A stretch of DNA of 64,000 nt. It comes from Ceratopteris richardii. Lineage: Eukaryota > Streptophyta > Polypodiopsida > Polypodiales > Pteridaceae. Shown here piece after piece: positions 56,118-64,000 of the stretch. How positions within the stretch are numbered: the stretch's first letter is position 1; every line of letters starts with the position of its first letter. Both the position numbers and the translations under genes were made by a program. The stretch covers positions 198,437,260 through 198,501,259 of the forward strand of contig CM035414.1 in the NCBI GenBank assembly GCA_020310875.1, given 5' to 3'. The notes under the pieces were generated by a model, which had not been told where the DNA came from, did not search any database, and saw nothing but the letters and a program-made list of their open reading frames with translations.

Positions 56118-58334
56118 ATGAATAGATGTCCTACATCAGGTATACATCATCTAACCCTTGAGGAAGCATGGAGTGGAAGAAAACCTTGCATTTCACATCT
56201 TAGAATCTTTGGTTGTATATGCTATGTACATGTACCTCAAGAGTTGAGGTCAAAGTTAGATGCCAAATCTGAAAGGTGTATTTTTTTGGGATATTCTATG
56301 GAACAAAAGGGGTATAAATGCTATAATCCCATCACCAAGGAGCTGAAGGTAAGTAGGGATGTTGTCTTTGATGAGTTAAAGCCTTGGTATGCATGCACAA
56401 GTCCATTGCAGGTTGAAGACATAGGTGAGACAGATTTGAAGAATGATGATAGAGTTCAAGAAAGCATGGATTTGAGTGGTCCAAGCAACTCATGCAACAC
56501 AAGGACACCCTCACCATGGAGTGGAAGGCTTAGGGAAAGAGAGACTAGCTCTGAAGAAAGCAAAGTCAAAGGCAAAGAGAAGATTTCAGTTGAAGAAGGA
56601 AGCTATGTGGACAAGAGCATGTTGGAAGATGAAGAGATAGAAGAAGTTCAAACTCCAGGAGTGGCCAAACAAAGAAAGAAGATGGCAACCATATCTAAAG
56701 GAAGTGAAAGAAGGTCTTCAAGAGTAATATATCCAGTACAAAGGTTAACATATGATAATTTCATTGCAAAGCATTATGCATACATGACTCAGGTAATCAA
56801 GGACAAAGAACCAACTAGTTATGAAGAAGCTAAGGATTGCAAGGAATGGCAAGAGGCAATGAAAGAAGAGCTCAAAGCACTTGATGAGAACCATACTTGC
56901 AGCTTGGTACTAGCTCAAGAAGGCATGAAGGTGATAGGTAATAAGTGGGTTTACAAAATTAAAAGAAATTTAGATGGTTCCATTGCTAGGTACAAAGCAA
57001 GGTTGGTGGCGAAAGGCTTCTCCCAAAGCTACGGGATAGATTATGATGAAACCTTCAGCCCCGTAGCCAAGATGCCAACAATTAGGACTTTGATTGCAGT
57101 GTCCACATCAAGGAAATGGAGCTTATATCAGTTGGATGTGAAGAATGCCTTCCTCAATGGAGAGCTTGAAGAAGTAGTCTACATGAGCCAACCTCAAGGA
57201 TTTGCTAGTATGAGGTACCCAAATCATGTTTGCAAGCTAAGGAAAGCATTATATGGACTAAAGCAAGCCCCAAGGGCTTGGAATCAGAGGTTAGTGGATT
57301 ATTTATCAAGTTGTGGATACAAACAAAGTGTTGCAGATCCATCACTTTACATGAAGAAGCAAGGAGACAAGACGGTATACATATGCATCTATGTGGACGA
57401 TTTAATCATCACAGGAAGTGATATTGCAGGTATTAAAGATATCAAATCAAAGCTAGGGAAGGAGTTCAAGATATCTGATCTTGGAACACTAAAGTACTTC
57501 TTGGGAATAGAGGTAATCTATGCACACAATGGCATCTTCCTGATTCAAAGAAAATACTTGTTGGATGTGCTATACAGGTTTGGTATGAGTGGTTGTAAGC
57601 CACTTTCTCAGCCCATGGAGCCCAATACAAAGTTGGTTGCAGGTCAAGGAGAGGCTATACAAGATATTACACTATATAGAAGCATAATTGGTTCATTAAT
57701 TTATGCTACATTCACTAGACCTGATCTTGCATATGTAGTAGGTGTTCACTCTCAATTTTTGCATTCACCTACTCATGATCATCTTATGGCGGCAAGAAAG
57801 GTTCTTCGTTACATCAAGCACACCATCAACCAAGGTCTAATCTACTCATATGATGCTGATCTAAGTGCCAAAGGATATAGTGATGCTGATTGGGCAGGTA
57901 GCAAGGATGATCGAAGGAGTACATCGGGTTATGTTTTCATGATAGGTACAAAAGTGATCTCTTGGAGCTCTAAGAAGCAACCCACTGTTGCTCTTTCATC
58001 CACAGAGGCTGAGTACAGAGGTTTAGCATTGGCTACATGTGAGCTATTATGGCTTAAGAAGCTACTTAAGGACTTGGAAGTAGAAGTGGAGGAGTCTCCT
58101 CTTTATGGAGACAACATTTCAAGCATCTATCTAGCTAACAATCCCATGTTTCATGCAAGGAGCAAGCACATAGAGGTTCATTACCACTTCGTTAGAGAAA
58201 AGGTGATGGAAAAAGAGCTAGATATAAGGTATATGAACACTAAAATGCAGGTTGCAGACATGATGACAAAGTTTCTTGAAGGTACAAAGCTTGGAGGATT
58301 CAAGGAAGCTATCAACATAAGAGACATAGGCTGA
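56118..58334 (+). CDS. Copia integrase C-terminus, reverse transcriptase and RNase H (738 codons)
   Basis: Same frame as the parts before it. It begins with the end of the integrase (LDAKSERCIFLGYSMEQKGY and the following variable region). RT starts near residue 235: [83 protein letters not shown] (catalytic YVDD) and LGTLKYFLGIEV. RNase H follows near 590: GYSDADWAGSKDDRRSTSGY, ALSSTEAEYRGLALATCE, HIEVHYHFVRE. Open to its natural stop, 26 bp before the acttgagcttgag lead-in to the polypurine tract. The ATG given is an internal Met; the true frame enters from upstream across the TGA at 56085. Confidence 0.95.
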   Translation: MNRCPTSGIHHLTLEEAWSGRKPCISHLRIFGCICYVHVPQELRSKLDAKSERCIFLGYSMEQKGYKCYNPITKELKVSRDVVFDELKPWYACTSPLQVEDIGETDLKNDDRVQESMDLSGPSNSCNTRTPSPWSGRLRERETSSEESKVKGKEKISVEEGSYVDKSMLEDEEIEEVQTPGVAKQRKKMATISKGSERRSSRVIYPVQRLTYDNFIAKHYAYMTQVIKDKEPTSYEEAKDCKEWQEAMKEELKALDENHTCSLVLAQEGMKVIGNKWVYKIKRNLDGSIARYKARLVAKGFSQSYGIDYDETFSPVAKMPTIRTLIAVSTSRKWSLYQLDVKNAFLNGELEEVVYMSQPQGFASMRYPNHVCKLRKALYGLKQAPRAWNQRLVDYLSSCGYKQSVADPSLYMKKQGDKTVYICIYVDDLIITGSDIAGIKDIKSKLGKEFKISDLGTLKYFLGIEVIYAHNGIFLIQRKYLLDVLYRFGMSGCKPLSQPMEPNTKLVAGQGEAIQDITLYRSIIGSLIYATFTRPDLAYVVGVHSQFLHSPTHDHLMAARKVLRYIKHTINQGLIYSYDADLSAKGYSDADWAGSKDDRRSTSGYVFMIGTKVISWSSKKQPTVALSSTEAEYRGLALATCELLWLKKLLKDLEVEVEESPLYGDNISSIYLANNPMFHARSKHIEVHYHFVREKVMEKELDIRYMNTKMQVADMMTKFLEGTKLGGFKEAINIRDIG

Positions 58335-58360
58335 AGCAACAAAGGAAAAGACTTGAGCTT

Positions 58361-58369
58361 GAGGGGGAG
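58361..58369 (+). other. Polypurine tract
   Basis: gagggggag directly before the 3' LTR, the primer for plus-strand cDNA. Confidence 0.92.
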
Positions 58370-59169
58370 TGTTGAAAGTTTTTCAAGCTCAAGAGGGTAG
58401 GAACATGCCCCAAATTGAACCTTCCACATCATCCACAATCAAAGGAGGCTGATTTCCAGGAGTTGGAGGCATCCAATTATGCCCATAATGGAAAGAAGTT
58501 GATTAGAAAAGATTTAGCTCACCTCTTGATGTGATTGGACCTCACTTTTGACATGTATATGCTTTTGATTGGTTAAAGAGGTTAGTATGTGGTCTTTAAA
58601 ACCTCTAATGAGTTTTATTATGACTTAGAGTTGTGGAAATACGTGCCCAAGCTGCCCCCTTGCTTAAGCACACCCCCTACTAGCTGTTCTCTGCATATTT
58701 TGCAGAAATTTCACTTTTACACACTCTATCTATCTAGATGTTTTTGGCAGACCCCCCGGTCTTGTAATTGTTCTTTCTCTTTCATCCGGTATCCATTTGC
58801 AATGATTTTTGTCTTGTTGGAAAGCTTATAAGTTCTACTCTGTCTCGTATAAGTCTCAGGTTCAGTGCCTGCACATGTGCAGAGAAATGTCCAGAATAGT
58901 GTCTATCTAGTTAGCTCATACTCTGTGAAGAGGTCAAGTTATCTGTTTTGTTGTAGCTAGTTGAGGCATCATCCAGTATCCAAATGGAGTGATTTTACTC
59001 TCATTTGAAAGCTTGTAAATTCTTGTTTATACTTCCAAAATTTCATTTTCAATCTCTGCATATACGTAGAGAAACTCAGAAAATATAGAGCCTATGTCTA
59101 AAAAATTTCAGGATCCTAGGAGGGTACATTTGCTTTTGTTGTGCACATAGGAGTGTTTATCCTCCAACA
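58370..59169 (+). repeat. 3' LTR (800 bp)
   Basis: From TGTTGAAAG to TCCTCCAACA, matching the 5' LTR along its length. Differences are mostly transitions. Confidence 0.95.
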
Positions 59170-59174
59170 AATAT
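59170..59174. repeat. Target-site duplication, right (AATAT)
   Basis: Matches 53058-53062. The sequence after it (tgtgtatagaacgatggtgatc) continues the empty-site sequence at 9327 onward. Confidence 0.95.
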
Positions 59175-59443
59175 TGTGTATAGAACGATGGTGATCAATA
59201 CATTCTTACTTTTCTCCATCATCTATTTTCTTAATTATTTGAAACTAACCAATGTTGAAATAATTACATGAACAAAATTGATAGAACTTTCTATCGATAG
59301 GTAGCCCCAACTAGAGAGGAATGCCTATAATGAAACGGGTTATTTGCACGCCTAAGGAGCTGAGTGAAATTAGAATTTTGGATGTGGAAGCCATGGCTAA
59401 GAAGATCACACTCATATTAAAGCTTGTATAAACCCTAGGGAAT
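59175..59443 (+). repeat. LINE-tail scrap flanking an LTR, second copy
   Basis: Close match to 27990-28229, up to the same LTR border (ccctagggaat). Related to 9340-9600. Confidence 0.65.
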
Positions 59444-60568
59444 TGTTGAGGTAAATGTTCAATGGTCCAATTATCTTTTCATACTCTCCAAAAGATGTTC
59501 TGCACCGTGGCTACACCGGGATGTTCTCGAAGCATCTATCAAGTTTTGCATCTATACTAGTAAATAGAATTCAACAAACCTTTGAAGAAAAGCTTGTAGG
59601 TGATGTGGCTAGAGTAATTGCCTTCCAAGGAATCCATTCGGGTTCAATCTCCACCTCCAGCATCCTTGAGAGCATAAGCTTTCCCAAAAGCCGTTTTCAA
59701 TGGACAATTCAGCGATGAAGATTTTTTGTTTTTGGTGTATCACGTTTTTTTAGGAATTTTGATGTGTGCATGTTTGTAGTTTTTTCGATACCGATTATGG
59801 CTTTTGTTTTATTGCTTTTCATGGAGTACACAAACTACATAAAGAGAGCCTTGGTTCATTGTGTGATAATCACTCAAAGATCTTAAGCTACATTTTGAAG
59901 GTTTTGAAGCTTTGGAGGTGGAGATTTGGTGAAGGAGAGGCTACTCTCTTGGAGCAAGAAGTCTTCTACAAGGTGGTAGTAGCTATCTTTTGGGAGTTAA
60001 CTTTATATTTTGTTTTTAGGGTTTCTCTACCCTAAAAGACAAAGACAAGAAGGCACAGAAGGAGCCACATAAGCTTCAAGAGGTACTGGAATTACTATTA
60101 CAGAACCAACTGAAGAAGAGGTAACCACTTCGACATCCAGAGTCATAGGTAGGTCTTTACCTATAGTTCCTCCTACTGAAGATTAGGCAAGGTGGGATGC
60201 TAGAGATGCTTTAGCACTTTCATTCATAGTAACGAGTGTTAAAAAGCATATTCTACCACAAATTAGATCTTGCAAAAGTTCTATACAATCTTGGTTGAAT
60301 CTTGAGAATATTTTTCAGAGCAAAAATCCTACTAGGAAAGCTCACTTGAGGAGACAACTAGCAAATACAAGGATGAAAGCTGGTTAGTGAATTCAAACCC
60401 ACATTAGGAGACTCTTGGACTTGAGAGATCAACTTCTAAATGTAGGAGTTGAGATATTAGATGAAGAAATGGTAAATACACTGATTAATTTACTTCCTAT
60501 CTTATATCGTTCTTTCATAACCACTCTTACCCTTACTACAGAGATACAGAGGTTACATTTGAAGAGCT
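59444..60568 (+). pseudogene. Deleted copia element, second family (LTR part joined to gag part)
   Basis: 59444-60035 matches the first 597 bp of the 5' LTR at 28230. The next base matches 29350, inside gag, so about 520 bp (rest of LTR, primer site and gag start) are deleted. The gag piece 60036-60568 aligns with 29350-29890 and has stops at two places at least (near 60185 and 60386). It ends inside gag, where gypsy sequence starts. Confidence 0.85.
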
Positions 60569-60622
60569 AGAAGGTATGACCACTCAGTCTCCCCACAAGT
60601 AGAAGGTATGACCACTCAGTCT
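60569..60622. repeat. 32-bp tandem repeat at a copia/gypsy junction
   Basis: agaaggtatgaccactcagt occurs at 60569 and 60601, 32 bp apart, right where copia gag ends and the gypsy frame begins. It could be a duplication made by the joining event. Confidence 0.7.
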
Positions 60623-61468
60623 TATGCTGTTGCATCTTCTTCAGTGCCCATGATGACCAGAGCCAAGCAAGCGACAACCTGTAGAGAGGAACAACAGGGA
60701 CTCAAAAATAGAGATGAGGAAAAGAAGGCTGGTTGGAAGGGCCAAGCAGACACTGAAGGAGCTTATGATATGGTGACTACTTCCCTTAAGGACCATCCTG
60801 CAAGCTCTCAGGACGACACACAAGAGGTTAAGATTGAGGAAATCTTGAAAGGTATTCATCACAAGGCTAGTTTGTACAAACTCATAAAACTGGATTCGAA
60901 AGTAAGAAGTGATTTATTGAAAGTTATACACTCGGCCTACTTAAGCCCACCACCGAGTGTAGATGGTTTCATGGTTGACTTTCCGCCCGCACCCTTGGTA
61001 GACTATCAAAGCTCAAGGCTATGTGTGTTCATAAACGATGAAGGTCTGACTGGTGTCATTATCATGGTTGACTTTCCGCCCGCACCCTTGGTAGACTATC
61101 AAAGCTCAAGGCTATGTGTGTTCATAAACGATGAAGGTCTGACTGGTGTCATTATAGATGGAGGCTCTGGTATCAATCTGATGCCTGATTTTACAATGAA
61201 GAAACTCAAACTGAACCTATCCAAGGAGGCACCCTTCACTATCATATTAGCAAATCAGCATTGTGTTATGCCCCTTGGCAGCATTGAGAAGGTACACATG
61301 TCAGTACAAGGTTGTCAATTCCTCGTGGATTTTGTTGTGATTGCCCTACCACACAAAAGCTCTTATCCTCTGCTTTTGGGAAGGCCTTGGTTAAGGCAAG
61401 CAAAAACACTACAAGATTGGGGAAGAAACCAGATGTGGATCTACTCGAATACTAATAACCACTTATAG
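60608..61468 (+). CDS. Ty3/gypsy gag-end and protease part (286 codons)
   Basis: Residues 1 to about 120 are a linker with no clear domain (MTTQSYAVASSSVPMMTRAK…). Residues about 122-183 are a 31-residue segment present twice in tandem (MVDFPPAPLVDYQSSRL… to TGVII). The aspartic protease starts at the end of the second copy: VIIDGGSGINLMP (active-site Asp), and later PLLLGRPWLRQ. The protease cuts the polyprotein. The family's order PR-RT-RH follows downstream, but each piece is in its own frame. The true start of the polyprotein is missing; the ATG is simply the first in the frame. Closest type by motifs is the non-chromodomain Tat/Athila side of gypsy, which is a tentative call. Confidence 0.85.
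   Translation: MTTQSYAVASSSVPMMTRAKQATTCREEQQGLKNRDEEKKAGWKGQADTEGAYDMVTTSLKDHPASSQDDTQEVKIEEILKGIHHKASLYKLIKLDSKVRSDLLKVIHSAYLSPPPSVDGFMVDFPPAPLVDYQSSRLCVFINDEGLTGVIIMVDFPPAPLVDYQSSRLCVFINDEGLTGVIIDGGSGINLMPDFTMKKLKLNLSKEAPFTIILANQHCVMPLGSIEKVHMSVQGCQFLVDFVVIALPHKSSYPLLLGRPWLRQAKTLQDWGRNQMWIYSNTNNHL
60971..61156 (+). repeat. 93-bp in-frame tandem duplication inside the gypsy protease region
   Basis: Units 60971-61063 and 61064-61156 differ only at the last base. Each encodes the same 31 residues. Against the many differences among other repeats here, this near-identity points to a late event, or to an assembly artefact. Confidence 0.95.
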
Positions 61469-63891
61469 TACACTTAGAAGAAGGATGGGACTCCACCTAG
61501 ACAATTGGATATGTAGATACTCAGGTAATGCCTTCTGTACCCTAAGAAGAGGAGAATTTGTTAAATTGGATGATGGATGGTGCAGAGTGTTGCACTGTTG
61601 AGATTACTAAAATAATTGAAGAACTTGTAAAAGAAGCCCAAGGAAGGGAAAAATAGTCGAAAAATGAAAATTTATGCTCAATCATTAACAAAGGAGAAAA
61701 AGTGAGTCCTTGTAGGAAAACAGATACTGAGGTCAAGAAAGAGCCTTTGGGGATCAAATTTGGGCATTTTTCACAAACTGGTCTTGGTGGTCAAAAAGTA
61801 GCAGAAAGTGACTTAGTATCTTCAGGGGGCCCAAATAGTCAAATTGGGCCATCGGACCAAATTGGTGCATTGGATCAAATTGGGTCAATTTTGCGAGGAA
61901 TCACCACTACAGAGTTCTACAAAAGGGTAGAAAAGCCTAAAAATGTCAAAATTGGAGAAGCCTTTGAGGAGGCTAATTTTGAGTCTCAAGGGCTTAGTTT
62001 TGAGCCTGAGAGTAGAGAAGACCTCCCGTTTTCAAAAATTCCTCAAGGATGGATGAAGCAAAATATTGTGGAACAAAAGGTGAATTCCACCCCTGCTCAC
62101 AGTGCAGATGCTTTTTCAAGAGAGACGAGTCCTGAAATGCTAGTTCAAGAAGTGAACCTCGGAGATGAAGGAAATCCTCAAATAGTCCACTTAGCCTCGT
62201 GGTTGTGGCACTATCCCTTTTTACAACAGAGGGTAACTTCTCTCCTTTTCTCCTATAAAAATACCTTTGCATGGTCCTACAAGGATCTAAGAGGGATTCA
62301 AAGGAGCTTGGACTACATCGAATACTCTTAGTAGAGGGAGTTGCACCTACAAGAAGTAGGACGTATCGACTCAATACAAAATATGCAAAGGCAGTAAAAC
62401 TCGAAATCACAAAACTTGAGGAAGCAGGTATTATTGTTCCGGTAGAACATTCAACGTGGTTTTCATCTATGGTTATTGTACCCAAGAAAAATAGCGAAAA
62501 AATAAGAGTGTGTTGATTTTCGTGCTTTAAATAAGGCAACTATTCAAGATGGCTTCCCTCAACCTTTCACAGAACAAGTATTAGAAGTAGTCGGTCACAC
62601 TTTGTATAGTTTTCTTGATGGTTTCAATGGCTTCAACCAACTATTAATTCATCCTGATGATAGAGATAAAACTGCCTTTGTCACTCCATGGGGCACTTAT
62701 GTGTACACACACATGGCTTTTGGGCTGCGAAATGCACCTGCTTCATTTAATAGAACAATGTATCAGATACTAGGGAAATGGTTGATAACTTTTATGTGCA
62801 TTTTTATGGATGACTTTTCAGTGTTCTCAGGGACAGATAGAAGAGCAGTAGTCCAAGATTTTCACGATCACTTGGAAAGTTTGAAGGAAATCTTTGAGTA
62901 GTGTCTCAAAACAGGCTTGAAGTTGAATCCTCCCAAATGTCCTTTTTTGGTCACTAAAGGCACTCTCCTTGGTCAAATAGAGTCTGCAAAAGGGATAACT
63001 ATAGATCTAGCAAAGGTCACTACTATCCTTTCCATGCCCGTTCCACGGACTCCTAAGGAAGTAAAAAGCTTTTTAGGCCATGCAGGCTACCATAGGAGAT
63101 TTATATGGATGTATTCAGAAATAGCTAAGCCTCTGTCAAGGCTTACAAGTAAGAAGATTCCTTTCTCATGGAGTCCTGAGGCTGAAAATGCATTTTTTGA
63201 ACTAAAATTGAGGCTATGTACTACTCCACTCTTAACTGTTCCTAATTATTCATTAGAGTTTCATGTGCATACAGATGCTAGTCTTCATGTAGTAGGAGAA
63301 GTTTTGGCTCAACCCTCCATGCCCAAGGTGCCCAAGGTGGATCAACCTATAGCTTATGCTAGCAGACTACTTACCAAAGCATAACGAAATTACAGCACTA
63401 CAGAAAGGGAAGGTTTGGCTATTATTTTCACACTCCAAAAGTTTAGGAACTACCTTTTAGGTGTACATTTCATTGTCATATCTGACCATCAACCCCTCAA
63501 GTACTTAATTAATAAGCCTAGAGTAGCAGGAAGGATTTGGTGTTGGCTACTACTATTTCAAGAGTATGATTTTGAGCTTCATATTAGGCCACGAAAAGAA
63601 CACTACATGGCGGATCAGGTGTCAAGGATGGCTATGAGTGAAAAGGCGACAAGAATTAATGATGAACTTGTAGATAGTAGTCTCTTTGCAATAGAGACTC
63701 AAACTGAGTGGTATGGTGAAATTTTGCATTTTCTCACTTTTGGAAAATTCCCTGAGAACATAAAACCATTAGAAAAGAGGAGATTACTCTTTAAAGCCAA
63801 AGCATATTCACTTATAAATGACCATTTGTATAAATATTGTCATGATGGTATCCTGAGAAAATGTGTTTATCCAGAGGAAACACATTCATGA
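61469..63891 (+). pseudogene. Ty3/gypsy RT, RNase H and integrase start, with stops and frameshifts
   Basis: 61702-62331 is a linker ending in LFSYKNTFAWSYKDLRGI, the lead-in to RT. A frame change follows; RT then runs in 62271-62516 (AGIIVPVEHSTWFSSMVIVP, stop at a frameshift before DFRALNKAT) and 62602-62901 (YSFLDGFNGFNQLLIHPDDR, FGLRNAPASFNRTMYQIL, CIFMDDFSVFSG with the catalytic Asp pair). TAG at 62899 and TAA at 63382 interrupt one frame. 62917-63384 holds the RT thumb and start of RNase H (FLGHAGYHRRFI, FHVHTDASLHVVGEVLAQ). 63415-63891 holds the rest of RNase H (ISDHQPLKYLINKPR, ADQVSRM) and the start of integrase (LYKYCHDGILRKCVYPEE). Confidence 0.93.
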
Positions 63892-64000
63892 TAGACACTT
63901 AAGGACCAATAAGGCGGAAGAGGGAGCTCTAGTGCTGGGATATCAGATTCCATTTGTACCTACTAAATTGGCACCAAAATGGTCCGGATCCTACAAAGTC
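63892..64000 (+). pseudogene. Gypsy integrase C-terminal scrap
   Basis: Just after CVYPEETHS, the frame reads NKAEEGALVLGYQIPFVPTK and then LAPKWSGSYKV, a typical end of gypsy integrase. The zinc finger and catalytic core (some 250 residues) are missing between the two, so an internal deletion has occurred. The element continues outside the window. Confidence 0.75.

Larger units (their letters stand above)
53063..59169 (+). mobile_element. Full-length Ty1/copia retrotransposon (6.1 kb)
   Basis: Has all structural parts: 5' LTR, primer site, one gag-pol frame, polypurine tract and 3' LTR, flanked by AATAT target duplications at 53058-53062 and 59170-59174. The flanks join to match the uninterrupted sequence at 9280-9345 (gattgaatattgtg), an independent check of the borders. 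The LTRs differ at roughly 50 of 800 positions by eye, so the insertion is not recent. Three in-frame stops make it non-autonomous as it stands. Confidence 0.97.

Noticed and set aside
1-64000. CRISPR, operon, phage or other prokaryotic system
   Set aside because: No spaced short repeats with unique spacers of constant length, no dense same-strand genes, and all coding traces are eukaryotic.

Overview
This is nuclear DNA from a seed plant with a large, repeat-filled genome. The evidence is Ty1/copia and Ty3/gypsy elements with plant-type initiator-Met tRNA primer sites, an L1-type LINE, and a GT-AG spliced gene of the plant LRAT-domain type. The great age and decay of most copies and the low gene density would suit a gymnosperm, but this is inference and no species-specific marker is visible. 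Only one gene looks intact: a two-exon LRAT-domain gene on the minus strand, exon 2 at 42352-42947 and exon 1 at 43502-43595 (229 aa). Everything else is transposable-element remains, pseudogenes or non-coding repeats.

Layout: 1-4245 is a set of related repeat copies in direct and inverted orientation, forming an imperfect palindrome with arms of about 1.1 kb. A gypsy RNase H scrap (4246-4466) is followed by a heavily decayed copia element (4495-9090), a LINE tail scrap and a truncated gypsy pol (9857-12333). 12350-25080 is non-coding dispersed repeats with a dead LRAT copy (13785-14170), an unidentified multi-exon pseudogene (21290-22720) and arrays of short palindromic modules. 25088-27985 is a roughly 1.4 kb repeat present twice in tandem. 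28230-36369 is a second copia family with an intact 339-aa Gag frame; its RNase H, polypurine tract and start of the 3' LTR have been replaced by 2.8 kb of unrelated sequence holding a gene scrap. 36780-40211 is a broken L1-type LINE on the minus strand.

40720-45890 holds the live LRAT gene. It is flanked by the same repeat families, in the same order, as the dead copy at 12.3-24.5 kb, so the two regions are old paralogous segments. The LRAT 5' region (candidate TATA box plus GA/CT tract) is duplicated upstream in tandem.

45890-53057 is unassigned sequence, a copia scrap (48118-49385) and a second truncated gypsy of the 9.9-12.3 kb family. 53063-59169 is the best-preserved transposon: a copia element with two LTRs, AATAT target duplications, primer site, polypurine tract and one gag-pol frame broken by only three stops. 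59175-60568 is a duplicated piece of the second copia family with its LINE-scrap flank, and 60569-64000 is another gypsy family running off the window, with a 93-bp duplication just before its protease active site.

No tRNA, rRNA, CRISPR array, organellar insertion or prokaryotic gene cluster was recognised. The observations most worth follow-up are the LRAT locus with its duplicated promoter and dead paralogue, and the palindromic-module repeat arrays.
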